A stretch of 64,000 nucleotides of DNA from Pseudooceanicola lipolyticus (GTDB taxonomy: Bacteria; Pseudomonadota; Alphaproteobacteria; Rhodobacterales; Rhodobacteraceae). The stretch is taken from contig NZ_PGTB01000006.1 of the NCBI RefSeq assembly GCF_002786325.1, positions 1 to 64,000 of the forward strand, in the 5' to 3' direction. This document shows, piece by piece, positions 52,597 through 61,094 of this stretch. Position 1 is the stretch's first letter, and every line of letters starts with the position of its first letter. The notes under the pieces were generated by a model. It did not search any database and was not told where the DNA came from. It saw only the letters and a program-made list of their open reading frames with translations. Made by a program: the position numbers and the translations under genes.

Positions 52597-53778
52597 TCAG
52601 GTCTCTGCCGCACGGGCCCGCATCCGCCGCTCGTGCAGCGTTTCGGCATCGGCCAGATCGTCGCTTTCGGCCTTGATGGTTTCCTGCCCGCCGGGCCGCT
52701 GCGCCCGCTTGCGCCGCACCGCGCCAGCCATGTCACTTTCGCGCGGCAGGATCAGGCGGTCCACGACCGCACGCCTCAGCCCGAGCGTCGAGGTCAGCTC
52801 GAACAGCCGCGTGGCGATGGCGTCTGCGGACGCGGGCCGCACCAGCAATTCCATCCGAGTGACCGGGCGGGATTTCTTCCCCTGCCCGGACAGCAGCAGC
52901 AGATCGACCACCCCCGGCAGATCGCGCAGCCTGTCAACCGCCGCACCAAGCTCCTCGCCCGTCATATCGTCGATGTCGCAGGCCAGCTGGACCAGGCTGT
53001 CCTGATGAAACCCCGCCTCATCGGTGTCGAAGACGCTGACGCGCAGGATATTGGGCAGCCCTTTCATCACCCGAGTCCCGGCCCCCGATCCGGTGCCGCG
53101 CAGCCGCCCCGGCGGGCGGCTCACCGTCGGGCAACCGCCGGTGACATGGGCGAGGATCGCGGCCCCGGTGGGGGTAACGCGCTCGCCCGGCACACCGTCG
53201 TCATGCCAGTCAAAGCCCTGCAGGATAAGCGCTGTGGCGGGTGCGGGCACCGGCATTTTGCCATGTGCCGTATCGACCAGCCCGCCCCCGAGCGGAAGGG
53301 GGGCGAGCGAGAATGTTGCCCCGCTGAGCGCGGCGCAGATGCTCCCGGCGGCGGTGACATCCATCAGCGCGTCCCAATCGGCAATCTCGTGAAAATGTAC
53401 CCGGTCGATGGGAATGCCGTGCACTTGTGCCTCGGCCTCGGCGATCCGGTGCAGGATGGCACAGGCCGCCGCGGCGGTGCCCTCCAACAGCGGCGCCCGC
53501 TCCAGAAGGTCGCGCATCGCGCGGTAGGTGGTCTCGGCCCCGTGGCGCGATCCCGCGCCTTCGGCTGCCAGCACCAGTTCAAACCGTCGGGCGGTGATGC
53601 CCGAGGCGATATGTTCGGACAGTTCTGCCCGCCCCACCTCTGCCGGCAGCACCGCGGCCACATCGGCCAGCGCGCGCTCGACGAGATCGGGGAAGGCATC
53701 GAGCATCGCCGCGATGAACATGTCTCCCGCAGCGCCCCCGACCGGGTCGAGATGCAGGTGCAGTCCCTGCCCTCCCAT
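52597..53778 (-). CDS. larC: LarC: nickel insertion protein for the nickel-pincer nucleotide
   Basis: The protein is 393 aa as one continuous frame, starting MGGQGLHLHLDPVGGAAGDMFIAAML. The ATG overlaps the larA stop (TGATG) and has GGAGG seven bases upstream. LarC uses CTP to put Ni into the pincer nucleotide, forming (SCS)Ni-P2TMN. Motifs seen include DRVHFHEIADWDALMDV, VDTAHGKMPVPAPATALIL, ERVTPTGAAILAHVT and the C-terminal DDMTGEELGAAVDRL, FELTSTLGLRRA. In Lactobacillus larC needs a frameshift between larC1 and larC2; here none is needed. It ends in a charged tail. Confidence 0.92.
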   Translation of the reverse strand: MGGQGLHLHLDPVGGAAGDMFIAAMLDAFPDLVERALADVAAVLPAEVGRAELSEHIASGITARRFELVLAAEGAGSRHGAETTYRAMRDLLERAPLLEGTAAAACAILHRIAEAEAQVHGIPIDRVHFHEIADWDALMDVTAAGSICAALSGATFSLAPLPLGGGLVDTAHGKMPVPAPATALILQGFDWHDDGVPGERVTPTGAAILAHVTGGCPTVSRPPGRLRGTGSGAGTRVMKGLPNILRVSVFDTDEAGFHQDSLVQLACDIDDMTGEELGAAVDRLRDLPGVVDLLLLSGQGKKSRPVTRMELLVRPASADAIATRLFELTSTLGLRRAVVDRLILPRESDMAGAVRRKRAQRPGGQETIKAESDDLADAETLHERRMRARAAET

Positions 53779-55091
53779 CAATGTACCTCCGGCCATGGAT
53801 TGTGCAGAAGTCCAGCGCTGAACTGCATCTCTTGCAGCGCGCCAATCACCTCCAGCCCCGGCCGCTCGCGCAGTTCCGGCAGCATGGCCTCCGAGGCATA
53901 GATATATTCCAGCTTCAGCGTGTTCGGGATCCGCAGCAGACGCACCTTGGCGATATCCTCGGCTCCGCATGTCTTGATCGCCGTCTGAATCGCAGTGCGG
54001 TCACACGGCATGACCATCGGGATCTTGGCCTGTTTCACCACCTGCGAGGTGATCGCATTGGCATAGACCGCCTCGCGATCGAAATCCGCCTCCAACCGCC
54101 GGGTGATGACATCCGCCCGCGCGGCGCCGTTGCCATTGCCGTTGCTGCGCGGCGACAGGCCAAGCGCCACCAGCCGCGCGATATGCAGGTGCACCTGCAT
54201 CTTGTCGCTGGTGAAGCGATGGGTGATGTTCGGATCCATCCCGGTACCCGAAAATTCCTTGCCGATCTCATCGACCACCAACACGTCGAGATCTCCCGAG
54301 GCGGTCGGCGCCTCGAGTGGCCCCAGCGGCAGGCGCGGCATGTTGCGCATCGCCTCCTGCAACAGCGGCGCTTCGGCCTCCAGCATGCCCTCGCTGTCCA
54401 GTGCCACGACCCGCGCCAGCCCGTCATAGGCGTTCTCGATCGTGCCGATCCCGAACAGCACCTTGCAACGCGCCAGCTTCATCCGCGCCATTTCGGCCAC
54501 GAAGGTACCGACATTGTCGATGCCCCGCGAATGGCAGGTCTCGGCCCCCGACTGCTTGCCCAGGCCAATTGAGAGCATCTTGGCCAGCCCGCTCTCATTG
54601 GGTGCGCGGAACGACGTATGCGGTTTGATCCGGTTGAACAGGATGATGCCGTCGGCGGAATTGGCATGACGGTCCATCCGCACCGACAGACCATTGTCGA
54701 GCACGCCGATCTCGTCCGTATCCATCGACGAACGGATCTCGCAGCCGAGGCTTTCTTCAGTCACGCCCAGCTTGGCCAGCAATGCGGTCTGCCCCTCGGC
54801 GGTGGCACCGCCGTGGCTGCCCATGGCGGGAACGACGAAGGGATGCGCGCCGCGCTCGCGAACCTCGTGGACAATCGCGGCCAGCAGTTCCGGCAGGTTG
54901 GCCAGCCCGCGGCTTCCGGCGGTGATGGCGATGGACATACCGGGGCGCACCTTGTCCACGCAGGCGGCTTTCATCGCCTCGGCCACGGCGGCCTGCGGCA
55001 CCTCGATCTGGGTGGCTGCGAATTCCTGGCGGCACAGCGCAATGCGCGGCAGCGGCGTGTTTTCGACCAGTTTCACATAGTTCGGTTTCAT
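53778..55091 (-). CDS. larA: LarA-family nickel-pincer-nucleotide-dependent racemase/epimerase
   Basis: The protein is 437 aa with the LarA N-terminal domain followed by the C-terminal domain. Compared with Lactobacillus LarA, the expected residues fall in place: R61 (AGSRGL), H93 (GSHGGA), H158 (IKPHTSF), K171 (LAKML) as the NPN-attachment Lys, and H187 (ETCHSRG) sixteen residues later, the spacing of K184 to H200. It should carry out proton or hydride transfer at the C2 of a 2-hydroxy acid. The substrate is open: lactate, malate, other 2-hydroxy acids or an aldonate are known for the family. It shares a promoter region with a divergent GntR. Confidence 0.85.
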   Translation of the reverse strand: MKPNYVKLVENTPLPRIALCRQEFAATQIEVPQAAVAEAMKAACVDKVRPGMSIAITAGSRGLANLPELLAAIVHEVRERGAHPFVVPAMGSHGGATAEGQTALLAKLGVTEESLGCEIRSSMDTDEIGVLDNGLSVRMDRHANSADGIILFNRIKPHTSFRAPNESGLAKMLSIGLGKQSGAETCHSRGIDNVGTFVAEMARMKLARCKVLFGIGTIENAYDGLARVVALDSEGMLEAEAPLLQEAMRNMPRLPLGPLEAPTASGDLDVLVVDEIGKEFSGTGMDPNITHRFTSDKMQVHLHIARLVALGLSPRSNGNGNGAARADVITRRLEADFDREAVYANAITSQVVKQAKIPMVMPCDRTAIQTAIKTCGAEDIAKVRLLRIPNTLKLEYIYASEAMLPELRERPGLEVIGALQEMQFSAGLLHNPWPEVH

Positions 55092-55490
55092 CTGCGCTGT
55101 CCTTCCAGACGTTTACCCAGTTCAGCCCATGACCCCGATGGGCCAGGGTGCCATTTCTCTTCGCCGGGACGAAACGCCTCGGGTATTGCTTTGCTCACCC
55201 GAGGCATTGGCCAGGATAGGTTCGATGCGTGCTGGCCCCAGTTCTTCGAGGCTCTGTTCGCCGCCGACACCGGGCCGCCGGCGGTGTCCCTATCGTCGCA
55301 CAGCCTCCTTGCCTTCCGCGATGTGCGCGCCGTACCGCCGAGATGCTGCGCCGAACGGGTCGCGACAACGCCACTCTCCGTGGGTGACAGCAGCATCACC
55401 CTTGCCTCCCTGTCTTCTGGCATGGTCTGGCTGCCCATCGGATGCTTTCTTTCGGGGGCCAAAAAAATCGCTTCGGTCAGATGCGATCAA
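55092..55490. other. Divergent promoter region between larA and gntR
   Basis: About 400 bases. The only structured element is the near-palindrome at 55491-55502. The open frames here have no ribosome sites or similarity. No terminator was found. An extra-long larA leader is possible. Confidence 0.45.
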
Positions 55491-55502
55491 CTGATATATT
55501 AG
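55491..55502. promoter_or_regulatory. Near-palindrome CTGATATATTAG before gntR
   Basis: It differs by one base from the palindrome CTAATATATTAG. It lies 25 bases upstream of the gntR start, so it would overlap the -10 region and give autoregulation. The same sequence, with one different mismatch, lies upstream of the ilvD-like gene at 59268-59279. Confidence 0.5.
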
Positions 55503-55527
55503 ATTTAACAGCTATGGAAGAGCCCGC

Positions 55528-56304
55528 ATGACTTCATTGAACAAGCCTGCAGCGCAGAGTGCACAGGCTTTTGCCAAAAGCATCCTCGGCGGCGGAGCAG
55601 GTTTGGGCTTGTTTGAAGGCGGCCCAACCGGGCGTGGGGTCTATGACACGCTGCGCGATCAAATCGTCAAGCTCGACCTGCCGCCGGGCACGCCACTTTT
55701 GCGGGCCGAGCTCGCGGAAATCCATGGCGTCAGCCTCACCCCCTTGCGCGACGCGCTGCAGCAGCTGGCCAAAGAGGGGCTGGTCAAAATCTACCCCCAG
55801 TCCCGCACATTGGTCACCCCCATCGACATGTCGGCCATCCGCGAGGCGCAGTTCATGCGCATCGCGCTGGAAACCGAGGTGGTGCGCCGCCTTGCCGAGG
55901 AAATCGCAGCCGAGGCGCTGACTCGTCTGCGCAGCATCGTTGCCCTGCAAAGCAGCATCATGGATCAGCCCGGCGACGTGCTGACCTTTCAGGAACTCGA
56001 CGAAGTGTTTCACCAGACCCTGTTTGTCGCGGCGGGTCATGTTCAGAGCCAGCGCATCATGCGCAGCCATGCAGGCCATCTGGAACGCCTGCGCCGCCTG
56101 AACCTGGAAGACAGCGACGACGCAGGGCGCCTTCTGAACAACAGGGAAGTCATCCAGGGCCATAGCCAGATCCTCGACGGCATCGAAGCAGGCGATGCGG
56201 CGCGCGCGATGGATGCCTTGCGCCAACACCTGCAGCGCACGGTTGACCGGATGTCGGAAAAGCAGGCGGCTTTTCCGGAGTACTTCACGCCGGAAAAACC
56301 CTGA
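55528..56304 (+). CDS. GntR family regulator, FCD subfamily
   Basis: The protein is 258 aa. The first 35 residues are an Ala/Gly-rich extension. The HTH is about residues 38-105 (VYDTLRDQIVKLDLPPGTPLLRAELAEIHGVSLTPLRDALQQLAKEGLV). The FCD ligand domain has ELDEVFHQTLFVAAGH and VIQGHSQILDGIEAGDAARAMDALRQHLQRT. It is divergent from larA-larC and convergent with the dapA-ilvD pair. It probably controls both, since both promoters carry the AT-rich near-palindrome. Confidence 0.9.
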   Translation: MTSLNKPAAQSAQAFAKSILGGGAGLGLFEGGPTGRGVYDTLRDQIVKLDLPPGTPLLRAELAEIHGVSLTPLRDALQQLAKEGLVKIYPQSRTLVTPIDMSAIREAQFMRIALETEVVRRLAEEIAAEALTRLRSIVALQSSIMDQPGDVLTFQELDEVFHQTLFVAAGHVQSQRIMRSHAGHLERLRRLNLEDSDDAGRLLNNREVIQGHSQILDGIEAGDAARAMDALRQHLQRTVDRMSEKQAAFPEYFTPEKP

Positions 56305-56533
56305 CGCCGCGCTTGCCCTCTGGGTCCGGTCTCGAAGGTCACCCGCGGCGGAGTTTCGGCGACGCGAAACGTGCCCGCCTGGTTTCAATCTTCACGCGTG
56401 GGAATGTCGCCCAGGGTGATGGCGGGCCGACCCGAATTGCGCGCCTTGCCTGCCAATGGCTCGCCCCAAGGCCCCCTGATTGCGCAAGCTGCGCTTGTGA
56501 AATCAGCGGCCGGTTTCTCCCGCCCGGCTGGGT

Positions 56534-57454
56534 TTATGCCGGCTCTTCGCTCAGCTGATCCAATCGGTTTTCAGCTATGAATTGATCAAGCGCCGCCTGC
56601 TGCCGTTCAGTCAAAGGCCAGGCAGAGGGCGGCCGTGTCGCGCCGCAGTCCTGCCCGATCGCCATCAGCGCGGCCTTGACACCGGTGACATTGGTGCCGT
56701 TGTGTTCTTCCGCGCGGATGTCCTCGAACAGACGCATTCCAGCAATCAGCCGGTTCGCCTGTGCATAGTCACCCGCATCTAGGGCGGCGTGAATCGCGAC
56801 CGACCGCTCTGGCCAGACATTGATCAACCCCGAGGTAAAGCCGCGCGCCCCCACCGCATAAAGCGGCGGCGCCCAGACCTCGGCCAAGCCGCCGACCCAG
56901 ACGATATGATCAGGGGCGGCGCTGATGGCGCGGGCAAGGTTCAGCGGGTGGGGCGTGGCCCATTTGACGCCCATGACTCCCTCAATCTCGCAGAGGCGCG
57001 CGATGCCCTCCGGCCCCATCGCGTCATTGCGCAGATACAGCATGATCGGCAGCCCGCCCGAAGCATCGCGCACGGCACGCACGTAATCCACCGTGCCACG
57101 GGGCGAGACGAACGGGTCCGGCGGCTGGTGGATCATCAGCGCATCCGCGCCCGCATCGGCGCTGGCCCGCGCCAATGCACAAGCATCGCGTATGCCGCGA
57201 CCGACCCCGGCCAGCAGCGGCGCGCGCCCGTCGACCATTCCGGCCACTTCGCGCACCATGGTGCAGGCCTCTTCGTTGGTCAGCGCGTAATATTCGCCGG
57301 TATTGCCGTTCACGACCGGGATATGCACCCCGGCCTCGAGCGCCCGGTCGATGACCGGCGCAAGCTTGCCCGGGGCGATTTCCCCTTCCGCATCATAGGG
57401 TGTCACGAGGATACCCGAGATTCCGGTCAGCGCCTTTTTCAGATCATGTGTCAT
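56534..57454 (-). CDS. DapA-superfamily aldolase/dehydratase for a 2-keto-3-deoxy sugar acid
   Basis: The protein is 306 aa with the DHDPS/NAL fold. The active-site lysine is in GVKWATP, and a Tyr is present in the preceding IMLYLRND strand. GNTGEYYALTNEE near residue 50 is the carboxylate-binding loop. It differs from the DapA-type protein at 254-1165, in which that Tyr is missing. It follows an L-arabinonate-dehydratase-like gene by 11 bases and is convergent with the gntR. It would dehydrate or cleave the 2-keto-3-deoxy acid produced by that enzyme. Confidence 0.85.
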   Translation of the reverse strand: MTHDLKKALTGISGILVTPYDAEGEIAPGKLAPVIDRALEAGVHIPVVNGNTGEYYALTNEEACTMVREVAGMVDGRAPLLAGVGRGIRDACALARASADAGADALMIHQPPDPFVSPRGTVDYVRAVRDASGGLPIMLYLRNDAMGPEGIARLCEIEGVMGVKWATPHPLNLARAISAAPDHIVWVGGLAEVWAPPLYAVGARGFTSGLINVWPERSVAIHAALDAGDYAQANRLIAGMRLFEDIRAEEHNGTNVTGVKAALMAIGQDCGATRPPSAWPLTERQQAALDQFIAENRLDQLSEEPA

Positions 57455-57465
57455 CCTCGCCCCCT

Positions 57466-59208
57466 TCAGAAAATGTCCGGCTCACCGGCCGCCCTGCCAA
57501 AGCCCGAGGTTAGGTAATCAAAGTCACAGCCCTTGTCGGCCTGGCCCACATGGCGCTGGAACATATAGCCCCAGCCGCGTTCGAACCGGGGTTCCGGCGC
57601 CTGCCATGCGGCGCGGCGGGCGGCAAGTTCTTCCTCATCCACCAGCATATCCAGGCTCCGCGCCTCCAGGTCCATGCGCACGATATCCCCGGTCTTGAGC
57701 AACGCCAGCGGCCCGCCGACAAAGGATTCCGGTGCCACATGCAAGATGCAGGCGCCGTAGGACGTGCCCGACATCCGCGCGTCCGAGATGCGCAGCATGT
57801 CGCGGTGCCCCTGTTTGAGCAGCGCCTTGGGCATCGGGAGCATCCCCCATTCGGGCATGCCTGGGCCACCTTGCGGCCCGGCGTTGCGCAGCACCAGCAC
57901 ATGATCCGGCGTCACATCGAGGTTTTCGTCGTCGATCGCCTGCTTCATCTCGGGGTAGCTGTCAAAAACCAGCGCCGGGCCTTCGTGGCGGTGGAACTTC
58001 GGGTTGCAGGCGGCGGGTTTGATCACCGCTCCGTCGGGGCAGAGATTGCCCTTGAGCACCGCGAGCGACCCTTCCTTGTAGACCGGGTTCGACAGCGGGC
58101 GGATCACATCGTCATTATGAACCGGCGCTCCGGCGATACCTGTTTCCAGTGGCTTGCCCGTGCAGGTGATCGCCGTGCGGTCCAGCTTGTCGCCCAATTG
58201 ATCCATCAGCGCCCGCAGCCCGCCCGCGAAATAGAAATCCTCCATCAGGTAGTTACTGCTACCGAGGGGCCGGATATTGGCGATCAGCGGCGTGATCCGG
58301 CCCAATGCATCCAGATCATCGAGGTTCAGCTCGACCCCGGCGCGGTGCGCCATGGCCAGCAGATGCACCACCGCATTGGTTGAACAGCCCGTCGCCATCG
58401 CCACCGTCGCCGCATTCTGAACGGCGGCCGGCGTGATGATCTTGTCCGGCGTCAGATCCTCCCAGACCATGTCGACGATCCGCCGCCCGCAGGCCGCGCT
58501 CATCCGCTTGTGGCCCGCATCCGCCGCAGGAATCGACGAGGCCCCGGGCAGGGTCAGCCCCATCGCCTCGGCAATGGCCGTCATGGTCGAGGCCGTGCCC
58601 ATCGTCATGCAATGCCCATAGGATCGCGCGATGCCGCCCTCGATACCGACCCATTGCTCGGCCGAAATCGTGCCGGCGCGGCGCTCATCCCAGAATTTCC
58701 AGGCATCCGAACCCGAGCCAAGCGCCTGCCCAGCATAGTTGCCGCGCAGCATCGGACCGGCAGGCAGAAAGATGAAAGGCACGCCCGCGCTGATCGCACC
58801 CATGGTCAGACCGGGGGTGGATTTGTCACAGCCCCCCATCAGCACCACGCCGTCCAGGGGATGCGAACGGATCGTCTCTTCGGTCTCCATGGCGATCATG
58901 TTGCGATAGAGCATCGAGGTCGGTTTGGTGAAACTCTCGTCGATGGAGATTGTCGGAACCTCCAGCCCCAGGCCGCCGGCCTGGGCGATCCCCTTTTTCA
59001 CATCTTCCGCACGGTCGCGGAAATGCAGGTGGCAGGGGTTCAGCTCGGACCAGGTGTTCAGGATGCCGATCACGGGCCGGCCCTCCCAATCCTCGGGCGC
59101 CAGCCCCATCTGCATCATCCGGGAACGATGCCCAAAACTGCGCAGATCGTCGGGTCCGAACCAGCGCGCGCTGCGCAATTGGTCGGCGGTCTTTTTGTCA
59201 TCGGCCAT
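57466..59208 (-). CDS. araD: L-arabinonate dehydratase-like IlvD/Edd family enzyme
   Basis: The protein is 580 aa from the ATG five bases after GAGG; an in-frame GTG two codons earlier has no spacing for a ribosome site. The [2Fe-2S] cysteines are C59, C127 and C200, with K129 in MGGCDKSTP. This is the same numbering as in Rhizobium L-arabinonate dehydratase, where Lys129 is carbamylated. The Ser in DARMSGTSYG is the catalytic base. It should dehydrate L-arabinonate or a related aldonate to a 2-keto-3-deoxy acid. It is a paralogue of 11136-12863 and is coupled to the DapA-type gene downstream. Confidence 0.9.
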   Translation of the reverse strand: MADDKKTADQLRSARWFGPDDLRSFGHRSRMMQMGLAPEDWEGRPVIGILNTWSELNPCHLHFRDRAEDVKKGIAQAGGLGLEVPTISIDESFTKPTSMLYRNMIAMETEETIRSHPLDGVVLMGGCDKSTPGLTMGAISAGVPFIFLPAGPMLRGNYAGQALGSGSDAWKFWDERRAGTISAEQWVGIEGGIARSYGHCMTMGTASTMTAIAEAMGLTLPGASSIPAADAGHKRMSAACGRRIVDMVWEDLTPDKIITPAAVQNAATVAMATGCSTNAVVHLLAMAHRAGVELNLDDLDALGRITPLIANIRPLGSSNYLMEDFYFAGGLRALMDQLGDKLDRTAITCTGKPLETGIAGAPVHNDDVIRPLSNPVYKEGSLAVLKGNLCPDGAVIKPAACNPKFHRHEGPALVFDSYPEMKQAIDDENLDVTPDHVLVLRNAGPQGGPGMPEWGMLPMPKALLKQGHRDMLRISDARMSGTSYGACILHVAPESFVGGPLALLKTGDIVRMDLEARSLDMLVDEEELAARRAAWQAPEPRFERGWGYMFQRHVGQADKGCDFDYLTSGFGRAAGEPDIF

Positions 59209-59267
59209 GGGCACCTCGCCAGCAGAAACTCTATTGCAAAATGGGTCGAACTCTCGTTCATCTGAAA

Positions 59268-59279
59268 CTAATATATTAC
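59268..59279. promoter_or_regulatory. Near-palindrome CTAATATATTAC upstream of the L-arabinonate dehydratase-like gene
   Basis: It differs by one base from CTAATATATTAG and is the partner of the site at 55491-55502. It lies 59 bases upstream of the ATG, in the AT-rich core of an otherwise GC-rich region. Candidate operator for the GntR encoded at 55528-56304. Confidence 0.5.
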
Positions 59280-59840
59280 AGTATCAACCCGAATGTCGAT
59301 ACCGCGGGTTGGATTCGATCCCTTTTGCAATGCGGGAGCATACGCCGGCATGTCCGGGTAGGCGGGCAATGCGTTGCGAGATCTGAACGGGTATCATGCC
59401 ACGATTTCTCGGACAGGTATGAGAAGCGGCACGCGCGAACCCTCACAAGATGGTCGTTCACCCCGAGCCGAGGGCCGCCATCCAGGATCGGCTCAAGGCT
59501 GGTTGGTCACGAGCACAGATCGCGGATCGCCGCGACGCGCATGTCTGTCGCACTTTCCCCAAGCACCGTCGCCGCCCCAGACCAAGTGGCCATCGCAGCA
59601 CCAACGGAAGGCAAATTTTCGAGGTGCTGAGATTCTTGCTCAAGCCAGAAAACTTCTCTGGGCGTGGAAAGTTTGGCGACTGGGCGCGCGGCCTGAGGCA
59701 GTTTCGCAAAGCATATTGCAAGATGAAGGGCACCCCCGGTGGGCGAACCCATCAGAAACCATGAGGTTGTCACTCACAATCGCGCCGCGGCAAACGGATA
59801 TCCAAACGCGCCCCGAGGCGAAACGACATCGACAATCCCG
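59280..59840. other. Non-coding or degraded stretch
   Basis: About 560 bases without a supported gene. On the + strand near 59465-59530 one frame gives AAIQDRLKAGWSRAQIADRR, which resembles the N-terminal helix of IS30-type transposases (GWSPEQIAGR). It breaks off after about 25 residues. This could be a worn insertion-sequence remnant. Confidence 0.35.
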
Positions 59841-60025
59841 TCAAAACGGCTTCATAAAATCCGGTCGGGCGAGTTTTTCCCGAAAGGCCTTTTTCATGTG
59901 CGACGGGTCCCAGTCAATTTTTGGGCAGACATCGAATTTGACTTCGGCAATCTCTGGCAGCTGCTCAAGTTTCGCTTTGGCCTCGATGGCAAAATGCGGC
60001 GCCATCATACAGCAGGGCGATCGAT
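59841..60025 (-). pseudogene. C-terminal fragment of a MIP18/DUF59-like (Fe-S assembly, PaaD-type) gene
   Basis: Leftward, 55 codons from a Met-Met pair end at a TGA at 59841. Translation of the tail gives MAPHFAIEAKAKLEQLPEI, then AEVKFDVCPKIDWDPSH, then KKAFREKLARPDF. The pattern PxCP-like (here SPCC just upstream of the Met), V/I...LP.I..V, then WDP.HM..A fits the C-terminal half of MIP18-family proteins. An in-frame TAG lies just before the SPCC codons and the N-terminal half is missing. Probably a truncated gene or the scar of a rearrangement. Function, if any, is lost. Confidence 0.5.
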
Positions 60026-60141
60026 GGCGCCCCTATCCTGCCGTCTGACTTGCCCTCGCTGCACGCGATGTTCCGCGTCCCGGTCAGTGATCGGAATAAC
60101 CGGGACGCCTGCGAAGGGGTATCGGACGGAGCGGGCTTGGA

Positions 60142-61083
60142 TCAGGCGCCGCGCACCACCCGGTTGCGCAGCGTTCCGATGCCGTCGACGGTCAGTTCCA
60201 CCTCATCGCCGTCGGACAGGAACTCGAACCGCTCCAGGCCACAGCCATCATCAACCGTGCCGCCGCCGATGATCTCGCCCGCGTGCAACGTCTCGGCGTT
60301 GGAGATGAAGGCGATCATGTCCTCGAAGCCGTGCAGCATCGCGCCGAGGCGGCTGTCGGTCACCAGCTTGCCGTTGATCTTGGCGACACAGCGCAGGTCG
60401 CGGTAATCCGCGATCTCGTCACGGGTGACAATCCAGGGGCCAAAGACATTCCCGGCGTCAAAGCTCTTGCCCTTTGCGGGCCCAAGCATGCCCTGCATCT
60501 CGCGCAGCTGGGTGTCGCGGGCGGAGAAGTCGTTGAAGATGGTGAAGCCGAAAACATGCTCCATCGCGTCGGCGGCGGCGATGTCGCGCCCCCCCTTGCC
60601 GATCACCACCGCGACCTCGAGCTCGTAATCCATATAGTCGGAATAGCGTGGCCAGGTGATGGTATCGCCGTGGCCCGCCACGCTGAAACGGTTGGTGATA
60701 TAGAAGATCGGCTGTGCCTTGTAGATGTCCGGCACGGTGCCCTCAAACGGGCCGGGATCACCATCGCCCGTCAGCACCGCCGCAAGGCGCCGCATTCCGA
60801 CCGGCGCGTTGGCGATATGGCGCGGTGCCGTCGACGCGTCGCGGATCTGCGGCGGCAGCGGCAGGGGCGCCAGCAAACGGACATCGGCCAGCGGAACGGT
60901 CTCTGCGGCCTCTTCCAAGGCGGCCCGCGCGGCTGCAAGCCCCTCGGCCCCGGCCTCGATCAGCGCCTGCATCGAGGCAAGCATCGGCTGGCCGGTGGAG
61001 GTGAGGCAGACGAGTGTCTCGCCATCTGCCGCCAGGGCGCCCAGGCGGGCGCCGCGCCCGCCCTCGAATGTTGCGAGTTTCAT
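60142..61083 (-). CDS. Fumarylacetoacetate hydrolase (FAH) family protein
   Basis: The protein is 313 aa from the ATG of MKLATFEGGRG; the longer frame upstream lies in the cyclase gene. Metal-binding features of the FAH domain are seen in WPRYSDYMDYELEVAVVIG (Glu ligands) and FTIFNDFSARDTQ (Asp). Members hydrolyse C-C bonds of 1,3-diketo acids or decarboxylate/hydrate 2-oxo acids. It lies 11 bases after the cyclase-family gene and downstream of a TRAP importer, and may use the opened-ring product. The specific reaction is not predictable. Confidence 0.87.
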   Translation of the reverse strand: MKLATFEGGRGARLGALAADGETLVCLTSTGQPMLASMQALIEAGAEGLAAARAALEEAAETVPLADVRLLAPLPLPPQIRDASTAPRHIANAPVGMRRLAAVLTGDGDPGPFEGTVPDIYKAQPIFYITNRFSVAGHGDTITWPRYSDYMDYELEVAVVIGKGGRDIAAADAMEHVFGFTIFNDFSARDTQLREMQGMLGPAKGKSFDAGNVFGPWIVTRDEIADYRDLRCVAKINGKLVTDSRLGAMLHGFEDMIAFISNAETLHAGEIIGGGTVDDGCGLERFEFLSDGDEVELTVDGIGTLRNRVVRGA

Positions 61084-61094
61084 GTCGGTCTCCT

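Noticed and set aside
52597-53778. Programmed frameshift in larC as in Lactobacillus
   Set aside because: The frame is continuous across 393 codons, so no frameshift is needed.
55088-55462. 124-codon leftward ORF overlapping the larA start by ATGA
   Set aside because: Apart from the chance ATGA overlap there is no ribosome site or protein-like pattern.
59374-60048. 224-codon + strand ORF in the degraded zone
   Set aside because: Antisense to the MIP18-like fragment; rich in Ser/Arg/Gln without any domain pattern.
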